The translations under genes were made by a program, and so were the position numbers. A model generated the notes under the pieces. That model was given only the letters and a program-made list of their open reading frames with translations. It was not told where the DNA came from and searched no databases. This document shows, piece after piece, positions 36,079 through 44,328 of a DNA stretch of 64,000 nt; the stretch's first letter is position 1; each line of letters opens with the position of its first letter. Origin of the DNA: Bacteroidia bacterium (GTDB lineage: Bacteria; Bacteroidota; Bacteroidia; 2-12-FULL-35-15). The DNA lies in the NCBI GenBank assembly GCA_030654175.1, contig JAURXZ010000008.1:241426-305425 (forward strand), in the 5' to 3' direction.

Positions 36079-36561
36079 TCAGATATCAATTCCCAATTTT
36101 TCTAATTCTTGCTTAAAGTCATACTGAAGGTCCTCATGTAATTTTGAGAACGAGGTTTTTATTTTTTCAATTTCCCGGCTATACAGATTGGATAGTACAG
36201 TATTGGTATCAATTGCAATACGTGCTGCTTTCACTTTAGTACAAAAATAAATTCGTAATTCAATTTCGGTTTGTTTATCGCCCGAATATTTGATGAACTT
36301 ATTAATGAGTCTTAAAATTTTGCGTAGACTTTTTTTTGTCAGATAGGCTGTGTCCCTGTTCATTTCTTCAAACAATACATCTATTTCCTGCTTTATATTT
36401 TTAACGTATGCTTTTTCATCATGGGCCTCAAACAGAAGGTAAGAAAGTAATTCTTTATTGTCTTTTTTATATTTAGCTAAACGTATACAAAGTTCCTTCA
36501 ACTGTTTAGGTTCAAGGGCTGTTAATTCTTTTTGAAGCTCATGAATAGAGGCTGCTTTCAT
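36079..36561 (-). CDS. Hypothetical helical protein
   Basis: 160 aa from the ATG at 36561; an in-frame TTG at 36594 adds 11 residues (MCEAETNKNKT) with no support. The sequence is highly charged and predicted all-alpha (SIHELQKELTALEPKQLKEL, KKSLRKILRLINKFIKYSG). No cysteine pair, lipobox or membrane segment stands out. I do not recognise a family. The upstream region is filled by a 134-bp inverted-repeat element. Confidence 0.6.
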   Translation of the reverse strand: MKAASIHELQKELTALEPKQLKELCIRLAKYKKDNKELLSYLLFEAHDEKAYVKNIKQEIDVLFEEMNRDTAYLTKKSLRKILRLINKFIKYSGDKQTEIELRIYFCTKVKAARIAIDTNTVLSNLYSREIEKIKTSFSKLHEDLQYDFKQELEKLGIDI

Positions 36562-36596
36562 TGTTTTATTTTTATTCGTTTCTGCTTCGCACAAAA

Positions 36597-36730
36597 TTTA
36601 CCACTAAGGCACTAAGAACACTAAGGTACACAAAGATTAATTTTTAGTGTTTAATAAATAATCCTTATAAAAAATAGTTTTGAGTTTTTTTCTAAGTGTT
36701 TCTTCGTGTTCTTAGTGCCTTAGTGGTAAA
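36597..36730. repeat. 134-bp inverted-repeat element, copy 1
   Basis: A perfect 25-bp inverted repeat, TTTACCACTAAGGCACTAAG... at 36597-36621 against ...CTTAGTGCCTTAGTGGTAAA at 36706-36730, encloses an 84-nt AT-rich middle with internal TAAG/CACAAAG repeats. Copy 2 is at 45290-45423. There is no ORF inside. It looks like a miniature non-autonomous element or a widespread palindromic repeat. Confidence 0.85.
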
Positions 36731-36758
36731 TATATTTTTTTATGATAATTTTGAAAAA

Positions 36759-37508
36759 TCAAATTGTATAATTTTTGTTTTTTACTATCATTACACTTCC
36801 TTTCCAATCGGGCAATTCTATAAGGCTTTCAGGGATAGTAGGCATAAATTCATCAAACGCTTTTTTTATCCCGTCCCAGGTATGGTTATAATCGTGAACA
36901 ATAATTACTCCACCGGGAGAAAGCCGGGCATAAAAAAATTTCAATCCTTCAAGAGTTGGTAAATACAGATCTGCATCCAGGTGTACTAAAGAAAATTTCA
37001 GATGCTCTAAACCAATTGATGTAGCAGGGAAGTAGCCTGGATGAAAAATTACGCGATTTCCTCCATCAATATATTTTCTTACTGATTCTGCATCAGTATC
37101 TGAAAATTCCTTTGTTGTATATTTCCCTCCTTGTTCGTTTTCGTATTTCAGATCCTTTTCACTAAATCCTTCAAAAGTGTCGAATAGATGGAGTCTACGG
37201 GTAGTAGTCATTGCGTAAATAAGTTTTGCTGTTTCGCCTTTATGCACACCGAGCTCAGCAAAATCGCCTTCCACATTTTCTTTTAATAATCTTTCAACCT
37301 GAAACCAGATATCGTAAAGTCGAATTTTGTCGTAGTAATTGCGTTCAAGGGAGCTTAGTTTTTTAGAAACCAATTTATTTTTAACAGCTTCTTCCCATTT
37401 AAAGGGCTTTGGGATTTTATAAGACCAAAAAGTTTCTAAGTACTTAAATACAATAAGTAGCAGTATAAATAGTAAAATCCCGGAAATGATGTTGATTGAG
37501 AAAGTCAT
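36759..37508 (-). CDS. TylF/MycF-type SAM-dependent methyltransferase with N-terminal membrane anchor
   Basis: A 249-aa protein whose N-terminal 23 residues are hydrophobic (INIISGILLFILLLIVFKYL), an unusual addition to a cytoplasmic enzyme. The catalytic part shows FAELGVHKGETAKLIY (SAM loop), HLFDTFEGFSEKD, a metal/substrate segment LVHLDADLYLPTLEGL and VIIVHDYNHTWDGIKKAFDEF. TylF and MycF methylate sugar hydroxyls with Mg. Here the substrate is unknown; the anchor suggests a lipid-linked or membrane-near sugar. Confidence 0.83.
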   Translation of the reverse strand: MTFSINIISGILLFILLLIVFKYLETFWSYKIPKPFKWEEAVKNKLVSKKLSSLERNYYDKIRLYDIWFQVERLLKENVEGDFAELGVHKGETAKLIYAMTTTRRLHLFDTFEGFSEKDLKYENEQGGKYTTKEFSDTDAESVRKYIDGGNRVIFHPGYFPATSIGLEHLKFSLVHLDADLYLPTLEGLKFFYARLSPGGVIIVHDYNHTWDGIKKAFDEFMPTIPESLIELPDWKGSVMIVKNKNYTI

Positions 37509-37542
37509 AAAATTTAATTTACTTCAAAGCTAAAAATAAATT

Positions 37543-39918
37543 TTATTTTCTGTCACTTACAATTTCAAACTTTTGAACAATGGATTCCCCGGTATCATCC
37601 ACCAATGTGAGTGTATGTACACCCTCATCCGGACTTAATCCCATCTGATGGATGCCTTGGGTGCTCCCAATATAAATATCGTTTAAATGCCAGTAAATAG
37701 TGCTTTTTGCCATACGATGTGCAACTTTAAAAATTGTTTTTCCAAGAGTTCCATCCAATTCAATAGGGACATAAATTTTACTGAATTGTTTTGGATAAAT
37801 AATTTCCATTGCATTTATTCCACCCGTTTCGCAATCATTGCGGTATGGTGGTAATTCTTTATAACTTGCATTTTTTGATTTATAATATAATTCCATAGTA
37901 GGGGGGAGTACAAACCAACTGACATGGCGCATTTTATTAACATCTTCACAAACACTATTTACCCTGTACTTGCTATCCTCGCTCAAATGTATGATGCGGT
38001 GATATTTGCAGGGTTCGGAACGCAATCCGGATTTCTGGATATAAACATTATCTATTGGTTCACAAATATCAGTTGCTCTGCTTCCGCTTTGGTGGCATAT
38101 TGCTACTTTTTCCATTTCATCATATGGAGGAGAAAACCATTTTGCAGGTTTTAATAAACTGAAAATATCAAACATTATAGGTGCAGCTGTTTGCACCCCA
38201 ACAAGTCCTGGCCGTCCTTCACCATCTGCATTTCCAACCCAGACAGCTACCACATATTTTGGAGTAACACCAACAGCCCAACCATCCCTGTAGCCAAAAC
38301 TGGTCCCTGTTTTCCAGGCCACTTTGTTCGCTGATGTATATTGTTTCCAGCCCGAATCTTCATCTGGCCGTGAAACTTCAACCATTGCTTCAAAGGTTAA
38401 ATAGATGGAGGCTGCATCAACAACAGGTACTTCATCTAAATTTATATCCTGTTTTTTTTGAGCAATATAAAATGGCGGATGAAAATCTTTTTTATCATAT
38501 TTGCCATTATAAGTTGTATAGTGGTTGAGTGTTCGGGCCATGCTCGCATACATTCCGGCAATATCCCATAATTTACCTTCAGCACCTCCCAATATAATTG
38601 ATAATCCATAATGATCGGGAGTGTAGGTGAGGGTTGTCATCCCGATCTTTTTTAAATTGTGATTAAATTTTTCGATACCATAATTCTGAAGCATACGTAC
38701 CGAAGGGATATTCAAACTGCGAGCTAATGCGCGTTTTGCAGGAACACCGCCATCGAAGGTCATATTATAATTTTGTGGAACATACCCTGCAATTTGAGTG
38801 GGTATGTCTGGGATCAAGGTGGATGAAAGCAGTTCACCATCATTGAGCATACTAACAAATAAAAACGGTTTAAGAATACTTCCCGTGCTACGAGGCGCAT
38901 TTATAACATCCACATCACTTTCATATTCGGCTTTACCCGTATTATCAGTGTTTCCGGTATAAGCTAAAACATTGCCGGTACTTACATCCAAAACAAGCGC
39001 ACAGGCATTGTGAATTTCGTTTGCCCTCAATATTTTATGATGATTTTCAATGATCTCGTTCAATCGTTCCTGTAAATGAACATCAAGAGTTGAGAGTATG
39101 CGTTCCCCTTTGAGCCCTTCTTTGGCAGCCCTTTGTAATAAATGCGGAGCGATCTGTGGGATAGGGTAAGGTTTACCCGGTAAGGGTTCTTGTTTGCTCA
39201 ATTCACATGTTTCTTTATCAATTGCTTTTGCCATAAATAACCGGTCGAGCAATCGATTACGTTTTACAAGTAAACGTTCCTGATTTTTTCCCGGATAAAT
39301 TAAGCTGGGTGCATTTGGTAAAATGGCCAGTGTTGCAGATTCTGCCCAGGAAAGTTTTCCGGCATCTCTTCCAAAATACCGCCACGATGCAGCATCTATT
39401 CCAACTACGTTTCCTCCGAATGGCGCATTGGAAGCATATAGTGTGAGTATTTCAGATTTGGAATAACTCAGTTCAAGGCGTAGGGCTAAAATAATTTCTA
39501 CTAATTTTTCAAAAACTGTTCTTCCCTTTTTTTTTCGAGCAAGACGTATTACCTGCATGGATAAAGTGCTTCCGCCACTTTTTATTTTTTTTGCTTTTAT
39601 ATTTTGAACAATTGCCCTTGCAAATGCTGCCGGATTAAACCCGGGATGCATAAAAAAACTCCGGTCCTCAAACTGAACGATACTTGAAATAAATTTTAAT
39701 GGAACGTGTTTGCTATTCGGAAATCGCCATTGGCCATCTTCCGCAATACGTGCAGAAAGCAGGTTCCCGTGGCTGTCTTCTAAAACGGTACATGTTTTAT
39801 TATTAAATAAGGGAGATGGAAGGCTGAATATAAACCAAATGCAAAGTGCAATAAGTATAAGGGTACTTATTCCTTTTTTACTTTTTATGAATTTTGATAT
39901 GGAATTTTTGTATTTCAG
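37543..39918 (-). CDS. pbpC: Penicillin-binding protein 1C, bifunctional, apparent non-ATG start
   Basis: The glycosyltransferase/transpeptidase is complete only if translation begins upstream of the first ATG (39651). The open frame continues to a stop at 39931-39933 and encodes a basic start, a membrane helix (STLILIALCIWFIFSL), then VPLKFISSIVQFEDRSFF and MHPGFNP, the GT51 catalytic Glu motif. No ATG, GTG or TTG exists in this extension; CTG at 39918 is the best candidate, ATA at 39900 is possible. Further motifs: SGGSTLSMQV (GT51), SILKP (SxxK), ARSLN (SxN), KTGTSFG (KTG) and a C-terminal PBP1C domain. The length is about 791 aa. Confidence 0.92.
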   Translation of the reverse strand: MKYKNSISKFIKSKKGISTLILIALCIWFIFSLPSPLFNNKTCTVLEDSHGNLLSARIAEDGQWRFPNSKHVPLKFISSIVQFEDRSFFMHPGFNPAAFARAIVQNIKAKKIKSGGSTLSMQVIRLARKKKGRTVFEKLVEIILALRLELSYSKSEILTLYASNAPFGGNVVGIDAASWRYFGRDAGKLSWAESATLAILPNAPSLIYPGKNQERLLVKRNRLLDRLFMAKAIDKETCELSKQEPLPGKPYPIPQIAPHLLQRAAKEGLKGERILSTLDVHLQERLNEIIENHHKILRANEIHNACALVLDVSTGNVLAYTGNTDNTGKAEYESDVDVINAPRSTGSILKPFLFVSMLNDGELLSSTLIPDIPTQIAGYVPQNYNMTFDGGVPAKRALARSLNIPSVRMLQNYGIEKFNHNLKKIGMTTLTYTPDHYGLSIILGGAEGKLWDIAGMYASMARTLNHYTTYNGKYDKKDFHPPFYIAQKKQDINLDEVPVVDAASIYLTFEAMVEVSRPDEDSGWKQYTSANKVAWKTGTSFGYRDGWAVGVTPKYVVAVWVGNADGEGRPGLVGVQTAAPIMFDIFSLLKPAKWFSPPYDEMEKVAICHQSGSRATDICEPIDNVYIQKSGLRSEPCKYHRIIHLSEDSKYRVNSVCEDVNKMRHVSWFVLPPTMELYYKSKNASYKELPPYRNDCETGGINAMEIIYPKQFSKIYVPIELDGTLGKTIFKVAHRMAKSTIYWHLNDIYIGSTQGIHQMGLSPDEGVHTLTLVDDTGESIVQKFEIVSDRK

Positions 39919-39965
39919 GGTAGTGTTACTTTAATATATTTGGAATGATTTTATAATTTTCTTTG

Positions 39966-40080
39966 GCGTTCCCCTTTCTTAAAGAAGAAAGGGGCGGGCT
40001 TTTCGCTTCAATCTTTTCTAAACAGAAAAGGATTTACGCGGAATTTATCCTGAGCGTTTGTCGAAGGAATCCCTAACGCA
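39966..40080. repeat. Dispersed palindromic repeat element
   Basis: Two consecutive hairpins: CCCCTTTCTT (39971-39980) with AAGAAAGGGG (39985-39994), then AATCTTTTCT (40010-40019) with AGAAAAGGATT (40024-40034). After them comes CCTGAGCGTTTGTCGAAGGA text related to the TGAGC...TCGAAG repeats elsewhere in the window. It lies between PBP1C and the DUF3820 gene. Confidence 0.7.
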
Positions 40081-40098
40081 GCATTCTCCTTTCTTTGT

Positions 40099-40344
40099 TT
40101 ACATTTTTTTTAGTGGATATTTTTTTTTCAATGGGGCAAGTAAATATTCTAACCCGTTCATTTTTATTTCGAGCATTGTTTGTAAAAGCATACCCAATTT
40201 GCCTTCCGGAAAGCCTTTGCGCTGAAACCATTCGAGGTAAGATACAGGAAGGTTGCACAATAATGTTCCTTTAAATTTACCAAATGGCATTTGCATTTCC
40301 ACTAATTGCAATAACATTTGTGGGTTTCCTTCGTTTGTATTCAT
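40099..40344 (-). CDS. DUF3820 family small protein
   Basis: An 81-aa protein. The DUF3820 core is unmistakable: MPFGKFKGTLLCNLPVSYL, then EWFQRKGFPEGKLGMLL and an EIKMNGLEYLL end. The family is short, cytoplasmic and widespread, with a label of quorum-sensing-regulated virulence factor inherited from one study; the biochemical role is unknown. The C-terminus is very Lys-rich (APLKKKYPLKK). It lies 16 nt upstream of the end of the GNAT gene on the same strand. Confidence 0.85.
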   Translation of the reverse strand: MNTNEGNPQMLLQLVEMQMPFGKFKGTLLCNLPVSYLEWFQRKGFPEGKLGMLLQTMLEIKMNGLEYLLAPLKKKYPLKKM

Positions 40345-40360
40345 TGTATATCAGGCTTTT

Positions 40361-40864
40361 CTATTTATTTAATCTCACAGCGTAAACCAACTCATCAATG
40401 TATTCTCCATTTTTAAATAAAGATTTTTCAAAGCGGCCTTCAAGAACGAAACCGGCTTTTTCAAGAACACGTTGCGAACCAATATTTGTTCCAAAAGGTT
40501 TTGCAAAAATTCTGTTTATGTCCCAGTTTTTGAAACCATGGTCCACCATTTGAGTTATTGCTTTTGTTATTATGCCATGTCCCCAGAATGGTTCGGCTAG
40601 CCAATATCCTAATTCAGCATTTTTACAATGTATATCTGTTTGGGGATGTATGCCAATGCCACCAACAGCTTCATTGTTGATTTCTATCGCCAGTATATTA
40701 AAAGGAACATTCTGAGTGGCAAAGTCTATAAAATTTTTGCCATTCTCAACTGAATATGGGAATGGGAATTTATCGGTCATGTTTTTTGCAATTTCGTAAT
40801 TGTTTGCATATTTCACCAAACTATCTAAGTCACCAATTGTCCAGGGCCGAAGTGTGAAGTTCAT
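40361..40864 (-). CDS. GNAT family N-acetyltransferase (RimJ/RimL-like)
   Basis: A 167-aa acyl-CoA transferase. It begins LRPWTIGDLDSLVKYANN, the RimJ/RimL-type start, followed by VGGIGIHPQTDIHCKNAELG, GYWLAEPFWGHGIITKAI (acetyl-CoA loop and conserved Gly-x-Gly) and NIGSQRVLEKAGFVLEGRF, the classic GNAT C-terminal motif. The substrate may be a protein N-terminus or a small amine; the sequence cannot tell. Confidence 0.88.
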   Translation of the reverse strand: MNFTLRPWTIGDLDSLVKYANNYEIAKNMTDKFPFPYSVENGKNFIDFATQNVPFNILAIEINNEAVGGIGIHPQTDIHCKNAELGYWLAEPFWGHGIITKAITQMVDHGFKNWDINRIFAKPFGTNIGSQRVLEKAGFVLEGRFEKSLFKNGEYIDELVYAVRLNK

Positions 40865-41121
40865 AAAATTATTGTTATCTAATTGGATGGAGATTACTGT
40901 TTAGAAAGCGTTTATTTTTGAATTGCTAATATTTGTAAATAATCCTTGAAACAACCTTGTCAATCAACCTTCGGTAAAATGGATTTTTGTAAATGTACTT
41001 AATAAATAGGGGATTTTATACGAGTATCAATGAAGTTTAATGAACTTTAATCAAAAAGTAGATCTTGGTATAAGAATGTAATCTGTTTGTAAATTTATGG
41101 TGCGTTTGAATAAAATGTGCG

Positions 41122-41129
41122 TATTTTTG
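41122..41129 (+). promoter_or_regulatory. Promoter -7 box upstream of terC
   Basis: TATTTTTG fits TAnnTTTG. It lies inside the longest possible ORF of the next gene (GTG at 41117) and 21 nt before ATG 41150, so it argues for that ATG. No -33 box at standard spacing was found. Confidence 0.4.
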
Positions 41130-41149
41130 CAAAAAAAGTAATTTTAAGT

Positions 41150-41911
41150 ATGCATTTAACTCAGGATTTTCAGGAATTATTTTCAATTGCCTCGCTGATC
41201 AGTTTACTTACACTATCGGTATTAGAGATAGTTTTAGGGATCGACAATATTATTTTTATTTCTATCATAGCTGACAAGCTCCCAAAAGCGAAACAAGGCA
41301 GAGCGCGAACTATTGGTTTAATGCTTGCATTAATAATGCGTATTACGCTACTGTTCAGTATATCCTGGATCGTAGGTTTGAAGGATGCCTTATTTTCTAT
41401 CGGAAGTTTTGGGGTTACCGGCCGTGATCTTATTTTATTTTCCGGTGGTGTATTTTTACTTTACAAAACTACCATTGAATTGCATAATAAAGTTCAGGGT
41501 TATGATGATGCTGAAATAAAAATTAAAAAAATTAGTTTTAATGCCATTGTTGCTCAAATTGTTTTGATCGATATTGTATTCTCATTCGACTCAATACTTA
41601 CCGCTGTGGGCCTTGTAAGTAATCTTTTGATCATGATCCTTGCTGTAATAATTGCCATGATCATTATGATAATTTTTTCTGAGAAGGTAAGTGATTTTAT
41701 AAATAAAAATCCAACGATCAAAGTATTGGCATTGTCTTTTTTATTAATGATCGGGATGGTTCTTATTTTGGACTCGTTCCATCAGCATGTGGATAAGGCA
41801 TTTATTTATTCCGCAATAGCGTTTTCATTGTTTGTTGAAGCTTTGAATATCAGAATGCGTAAAAAGAGTAAGAAGCGCGATGCTAATGACGATCCGAGAG
41901 ATGTAATATAA
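41150..41911 (+). CDS. TerC family integral membrane protein
   Basis: 253 aa from the ATG at 41150, chosen because a promoter-like box overlaps any longer reading. About seven helices are visible. The TerC signature is clear: LTLSVLEIVLGIDNIIFISI with the conserved acidic and Asn residues in helix 1, and LIDIVFSFDSILTAVG in a later helix. These acidic residues are thought to bind a metal ion. TerC-type proteins have been linked to metal export and to metallation of exported proteins. The gene stands alone; the C-terminal tail is basic and then acidic (RKKSKKRDANDDPRD). Confidence 0.9.
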   Translation: MHLTQDFQELFSIASLISLLTLSVLEIVLGIDNIIFISIIADKLPKAKQGRARTIGLMLALIMRITLLFSISWIVGLKDALFSIGSFGVTGRDLILFSGGVFLLYKTTIELHNKVQGYDDAEIKIKKISFNAIVAQIVLIDIVFSFDSILTAVGLVSNLLIMILAVIIAMIIMIIFSEKVSDFINKNPTIKVLALSFLLMIGMVLILDSFHQHVDKAFIYSAIAFSLFVEALNIRMRKKSKKRDANDDPRDVI

Positions 41912-41992
41912 AGCTGCTCCCGGCCTCCCCAAAAGCAGGGAGACTGAAAGTTAAAGGCATGCTGTTTATAACGTTTTTTTGAGAAGCAATTC

Positions 41993-43213
41993 CTAACCTT
42001 TCTGGAGATTGGGAGCTACTAAAGCATAATCGCTCAGGTAATTAAAGCGTGGCATCAGTTTACCGTCCTTTGTTATGCTTCCACGGTCAATCAAGCCCTG
42101 ATCATCATTAATTAATAAGGCAGGCAACACTTTTTCAATAAGCTCTTTCCCGAAATCTTCCGAAGCATTACGCGGCAATTCGCAAGGTAAATTATCCACT
42201 GCCATTACTGTTATTGTATCATTGCTAAAAGCATCGCCAATAGATTCCGTTACCGGATTGTATCCATAAAATTTATCTTCGATGGTGGTTGATTTTACAG
42301 TTGAAGGGATAGAACCATTGATATCACATGTTACATCTGCAATTACACTGATACGGAAATCGGGCGAGCGCATATCTTTTTTAGTGAAAAGGACAGGGGC
42401 TCTTGGATCCCAAAAGGAGCAATGGATCAGCAGATCACAATCTTTTGTGTATTTACCGAATGTTGAGCGGAATTTTTCAGGGTGCTTATAAAAATTATCA
42501 GTATTCCAAGGAGAGCCATCAATTGCTTCATTATAATTTGGCGAATGTAACTGAACATAAGTAGGTTCACGAAACGAATAATGCGTAAATTCATAGGATG
42601 TAATTCTTCTGATATCCAAAACACCTAGCAATTCAACTGCTCCATTTGCAACGCGGCCATTCCCGGTAACTATAATTTTGATATTGGTTAAGTTGGCTTT
42701 TTTCAGTTCTTCTTTTAATTCTTTTTTATCGTAGCACAGGTGGGCAGGTTTTAGATCAAACAACTTATATTTTTTTCCATACGCTAAAATTCCATTGTAA
42801 GCGCCTACTATGCCTGCATAATACCCAAAACCAATGATCCTGTTAAAGTCAGCATCTGTAAGGCATTCGTAATCAATTAACTGAATATTTTTTTTGAGTA
42901 TTGTTTGTAAAAGTTCCTTATTGTGAGGTTGTTTTTTGATCGTATGCGAAAAAAACAAATACTTTTTATTGGCGATCAGATTTTGTTTAGGCACTTCTTT
43001 AATACCCATTAAAATATCACAATCGCTAACATCTTCATCCATTTTTATTCCCTTCGTAATATACTCTTCATTTGTATAAGAACGCCAATCGCTGGGTTGA
43101 ACCACTACCTCTGTATCTGGAAAGCTATTCTGAACCATTAAACATTGCTCAGGTGTAAAGGCAACACGTTTGTCGTGCGGCATTTTATCTTCTCTTAATA
43201 TCCCTATCTTCAT
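41993..43213 (-). CDS. NAD(P)-dependent oxidoreductase, alanine dehydrogenase/saccharopine dehydrogenase-like
   Basis: The 406-aa protein shares the two-domain fold of alanine dehydrogenase, transhydrogenase alpha and lysine-forming saccharopine dehydrogenase. The N-terminal domain has the substrate-side opening MKIGILREDKMPHDKRVAFT. A nucleotide-binding strand-turn-helix is IKIIVTGNGRVANGAVELL at about residues 175-194. Conserved segments VIADVTCDINGSIPST and VMAVDNLPCELPRNAS are typical of the saccharopine/LOR-SDH group. The amino-acid substrate is unknown. It lies 14 nt downstream of ribD on the same strand. Confidence 0.82.
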   Translation of the reverse strand: MKIGILREDKMPHDKRVAFTPEQCLMVQNSFPDTEVVVQPSDWRSYTNEEYITKGIKMDEDVSDCDILMGIKEVPKQNLIANKKYLFFSHTIKKQPHNKELLQTILKKNIQLIDYECLTDADFNRIIGFGYYAGIVGAYNGILAYGKKYKLFDLKPAHLCYDKKELKEELKKANLTNIKIIVTGNGRVANGAVELLGVLDIRRITSYEFTHYSFREPTYVQLHSPNYNEAIDGSPWNTDNFYKHPEKFRSTFGKYTKDCDLLIHCSFWDPRAPVLFTKKDMRSPDFRISVIADVTCDINGSIPSTVKSTTIEDKFYGYNPVTESIGDAFSNDTITVMAVDNLPCELPRNASEDFGKELIEKVLPALLINDDQGLIDRGSITKDGKLMPRFNYLSDYALVAPNLQKG

Positions 43214-43227
43214 ATTATGCGGTTTTT

Positions 43228-44268
43228 TTATCTTAAAAAAGTAAGCAATTTATCACCATTAATATTTTCTTTATGTATCGGATCCTTCTTTAATACCGGT
43301 GCCTTTACGCCTTTTTCTATTGTTTTGTCGGAGATAAATACACGTGCTTCATCCCAGGCGTCAATATCAATGATGCTGTTGAGCAGTTGTTCACCACCTT
43401 CTATCAGCAGCGACTGAATGGAACGTTTATACAATTCACTTAAAATTTGCGGAATGATAGCTTGCTCAAAATCAATTTTCACAAACTCTAAATTGGGTAC
43501 AGAAACTTCATTCAGAGCAGTAAATATAAGTGTTGGTGTACTTTTATCAAAAAGATAATTCTGTTTTGGGATGCGAAGCCATTTGTCGATGGTGATCCTT
43601 AGCGGATTTTCTCCATGCCATTCCCTTACTGTTAATTGTGGATTATCAAGTAAGGCGGTGTTGGTACCAACCATAATAGCCTGCTCCTGGCTTCTCCATT
43701 GATGAACCAGTTTACGGCATTCAGCATTGCTTATTTGCAACGCTTTACCGGGACTTTCTTCATTGCGTTTTGCATCAATAAAACCATCGGCAGTTTGCGC
43801 CCATTTTAAAATAATATAGGGGCGTTTTTTTTCGTGGAAAGTGAAAAAACGTTTATTTAATTCTTTACATTCAGCTTCTAAAACACCTTCTGTTACATTA
43901 ATTCCGGCTTTGGTAAGTTTTTCAATACCACGTCCGTTCACCACCGAATTCGAATCCATACAGCCAATCACTACATTGGGGATTTTGTACTCAATGATCA
44001 GATCAGCGCAAGGAGGTGTTTTTCCATAATGAGAACATGGCTCCAGGTTTACATATAAAGTTGATTTTAACAGTAATTCTTTGTTTTCAACAGAGTTAAT
44101 AGCATTAACCTCTGCATGTGCTTGTCCGTATTGCTGATGATAGCCTTCGCCAATTATTTTTCCATCATGAACGATCACACAACCCACCATAGGATTGGGC
44201 GCAACCTTTCCAAAACCTTTTAAGGCAAGTACAAGACATTGCTGCATATATGTTTCATGAATATTCAT
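43228..44268 (-). CDS. ribD: Riboflavin biosynthesis protein RibD, bifunctional deaminase-reductase
   Basis: A 346-aa enzyme. The N-terminal deaminase domain has GKVAPNPMVGCVIV, the zinc ligands HAEVNAI and PCSHYGKTPPCADLII. The reductase domain follows from residue ~150 (RPYIILKWAQTADGFID, QAIMVGTNTALLDNPQLTVR, LLIEGGEQLLNSII). It catalyses deamination and then side-chain reduction of the pyrimidine intermediate of riboflavin synthesis. ribH lies 6 kb away, so the pathway genes are not in one operon. Confidence 0.95.
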   Translation of the reverse strand: MNIHETYMQQCLVLALKGFGKVAPNPMVGCVIVHDGKIIGEGYHQQYGQAHAEVNAINSVENKELLLKSTLYVNLEPCSHYGKTPPCADLIIEYKIPNVVIGCMDSNSVVNGRGIEKLTKAGINVTEGVLEAECKELNKRFFTFHEKKRPYIILKWAQTADGFIDAKRNEESPGKALQISNAECRKLVHQWRSQEQAIMVGTNTALLDNPQLTVREWHGENPLRITIDKWLRIPKQNYLFDKSTPTLIFTALNEVSVPNLEFVKIDFEQAIIPQILSELYKRSIQSLLIEGGEQLLNSIIDIDAWDEARVFISDKTIEKGVKAPVLKKDPIHKENINGDKLLTFLR

Positions 44269-44328
44269 CCGGCAACAAAGTTAAGACATTCGGCAATTAT
44301 CGGATAAATATTTTTACTTTTATATTAT

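Noticed and set aside
36597-36730. IS element or transposon
   Set aside because: The element is 134 bp with no ORF and no transposase nearby; only its inverted-repeat structure is supported.
40073-40258. 61-aa minus-strand ORF overlapping the DUF3820 gene
   Set aside because: It is out of frame with a clear DUF3820 protein and has no family features.
41117-41149. GTG start that would lengthen TerC
   Set aside because: A TAnnTTTG promoter box lies inside it, so transcription probably starts downstream of that GTG.
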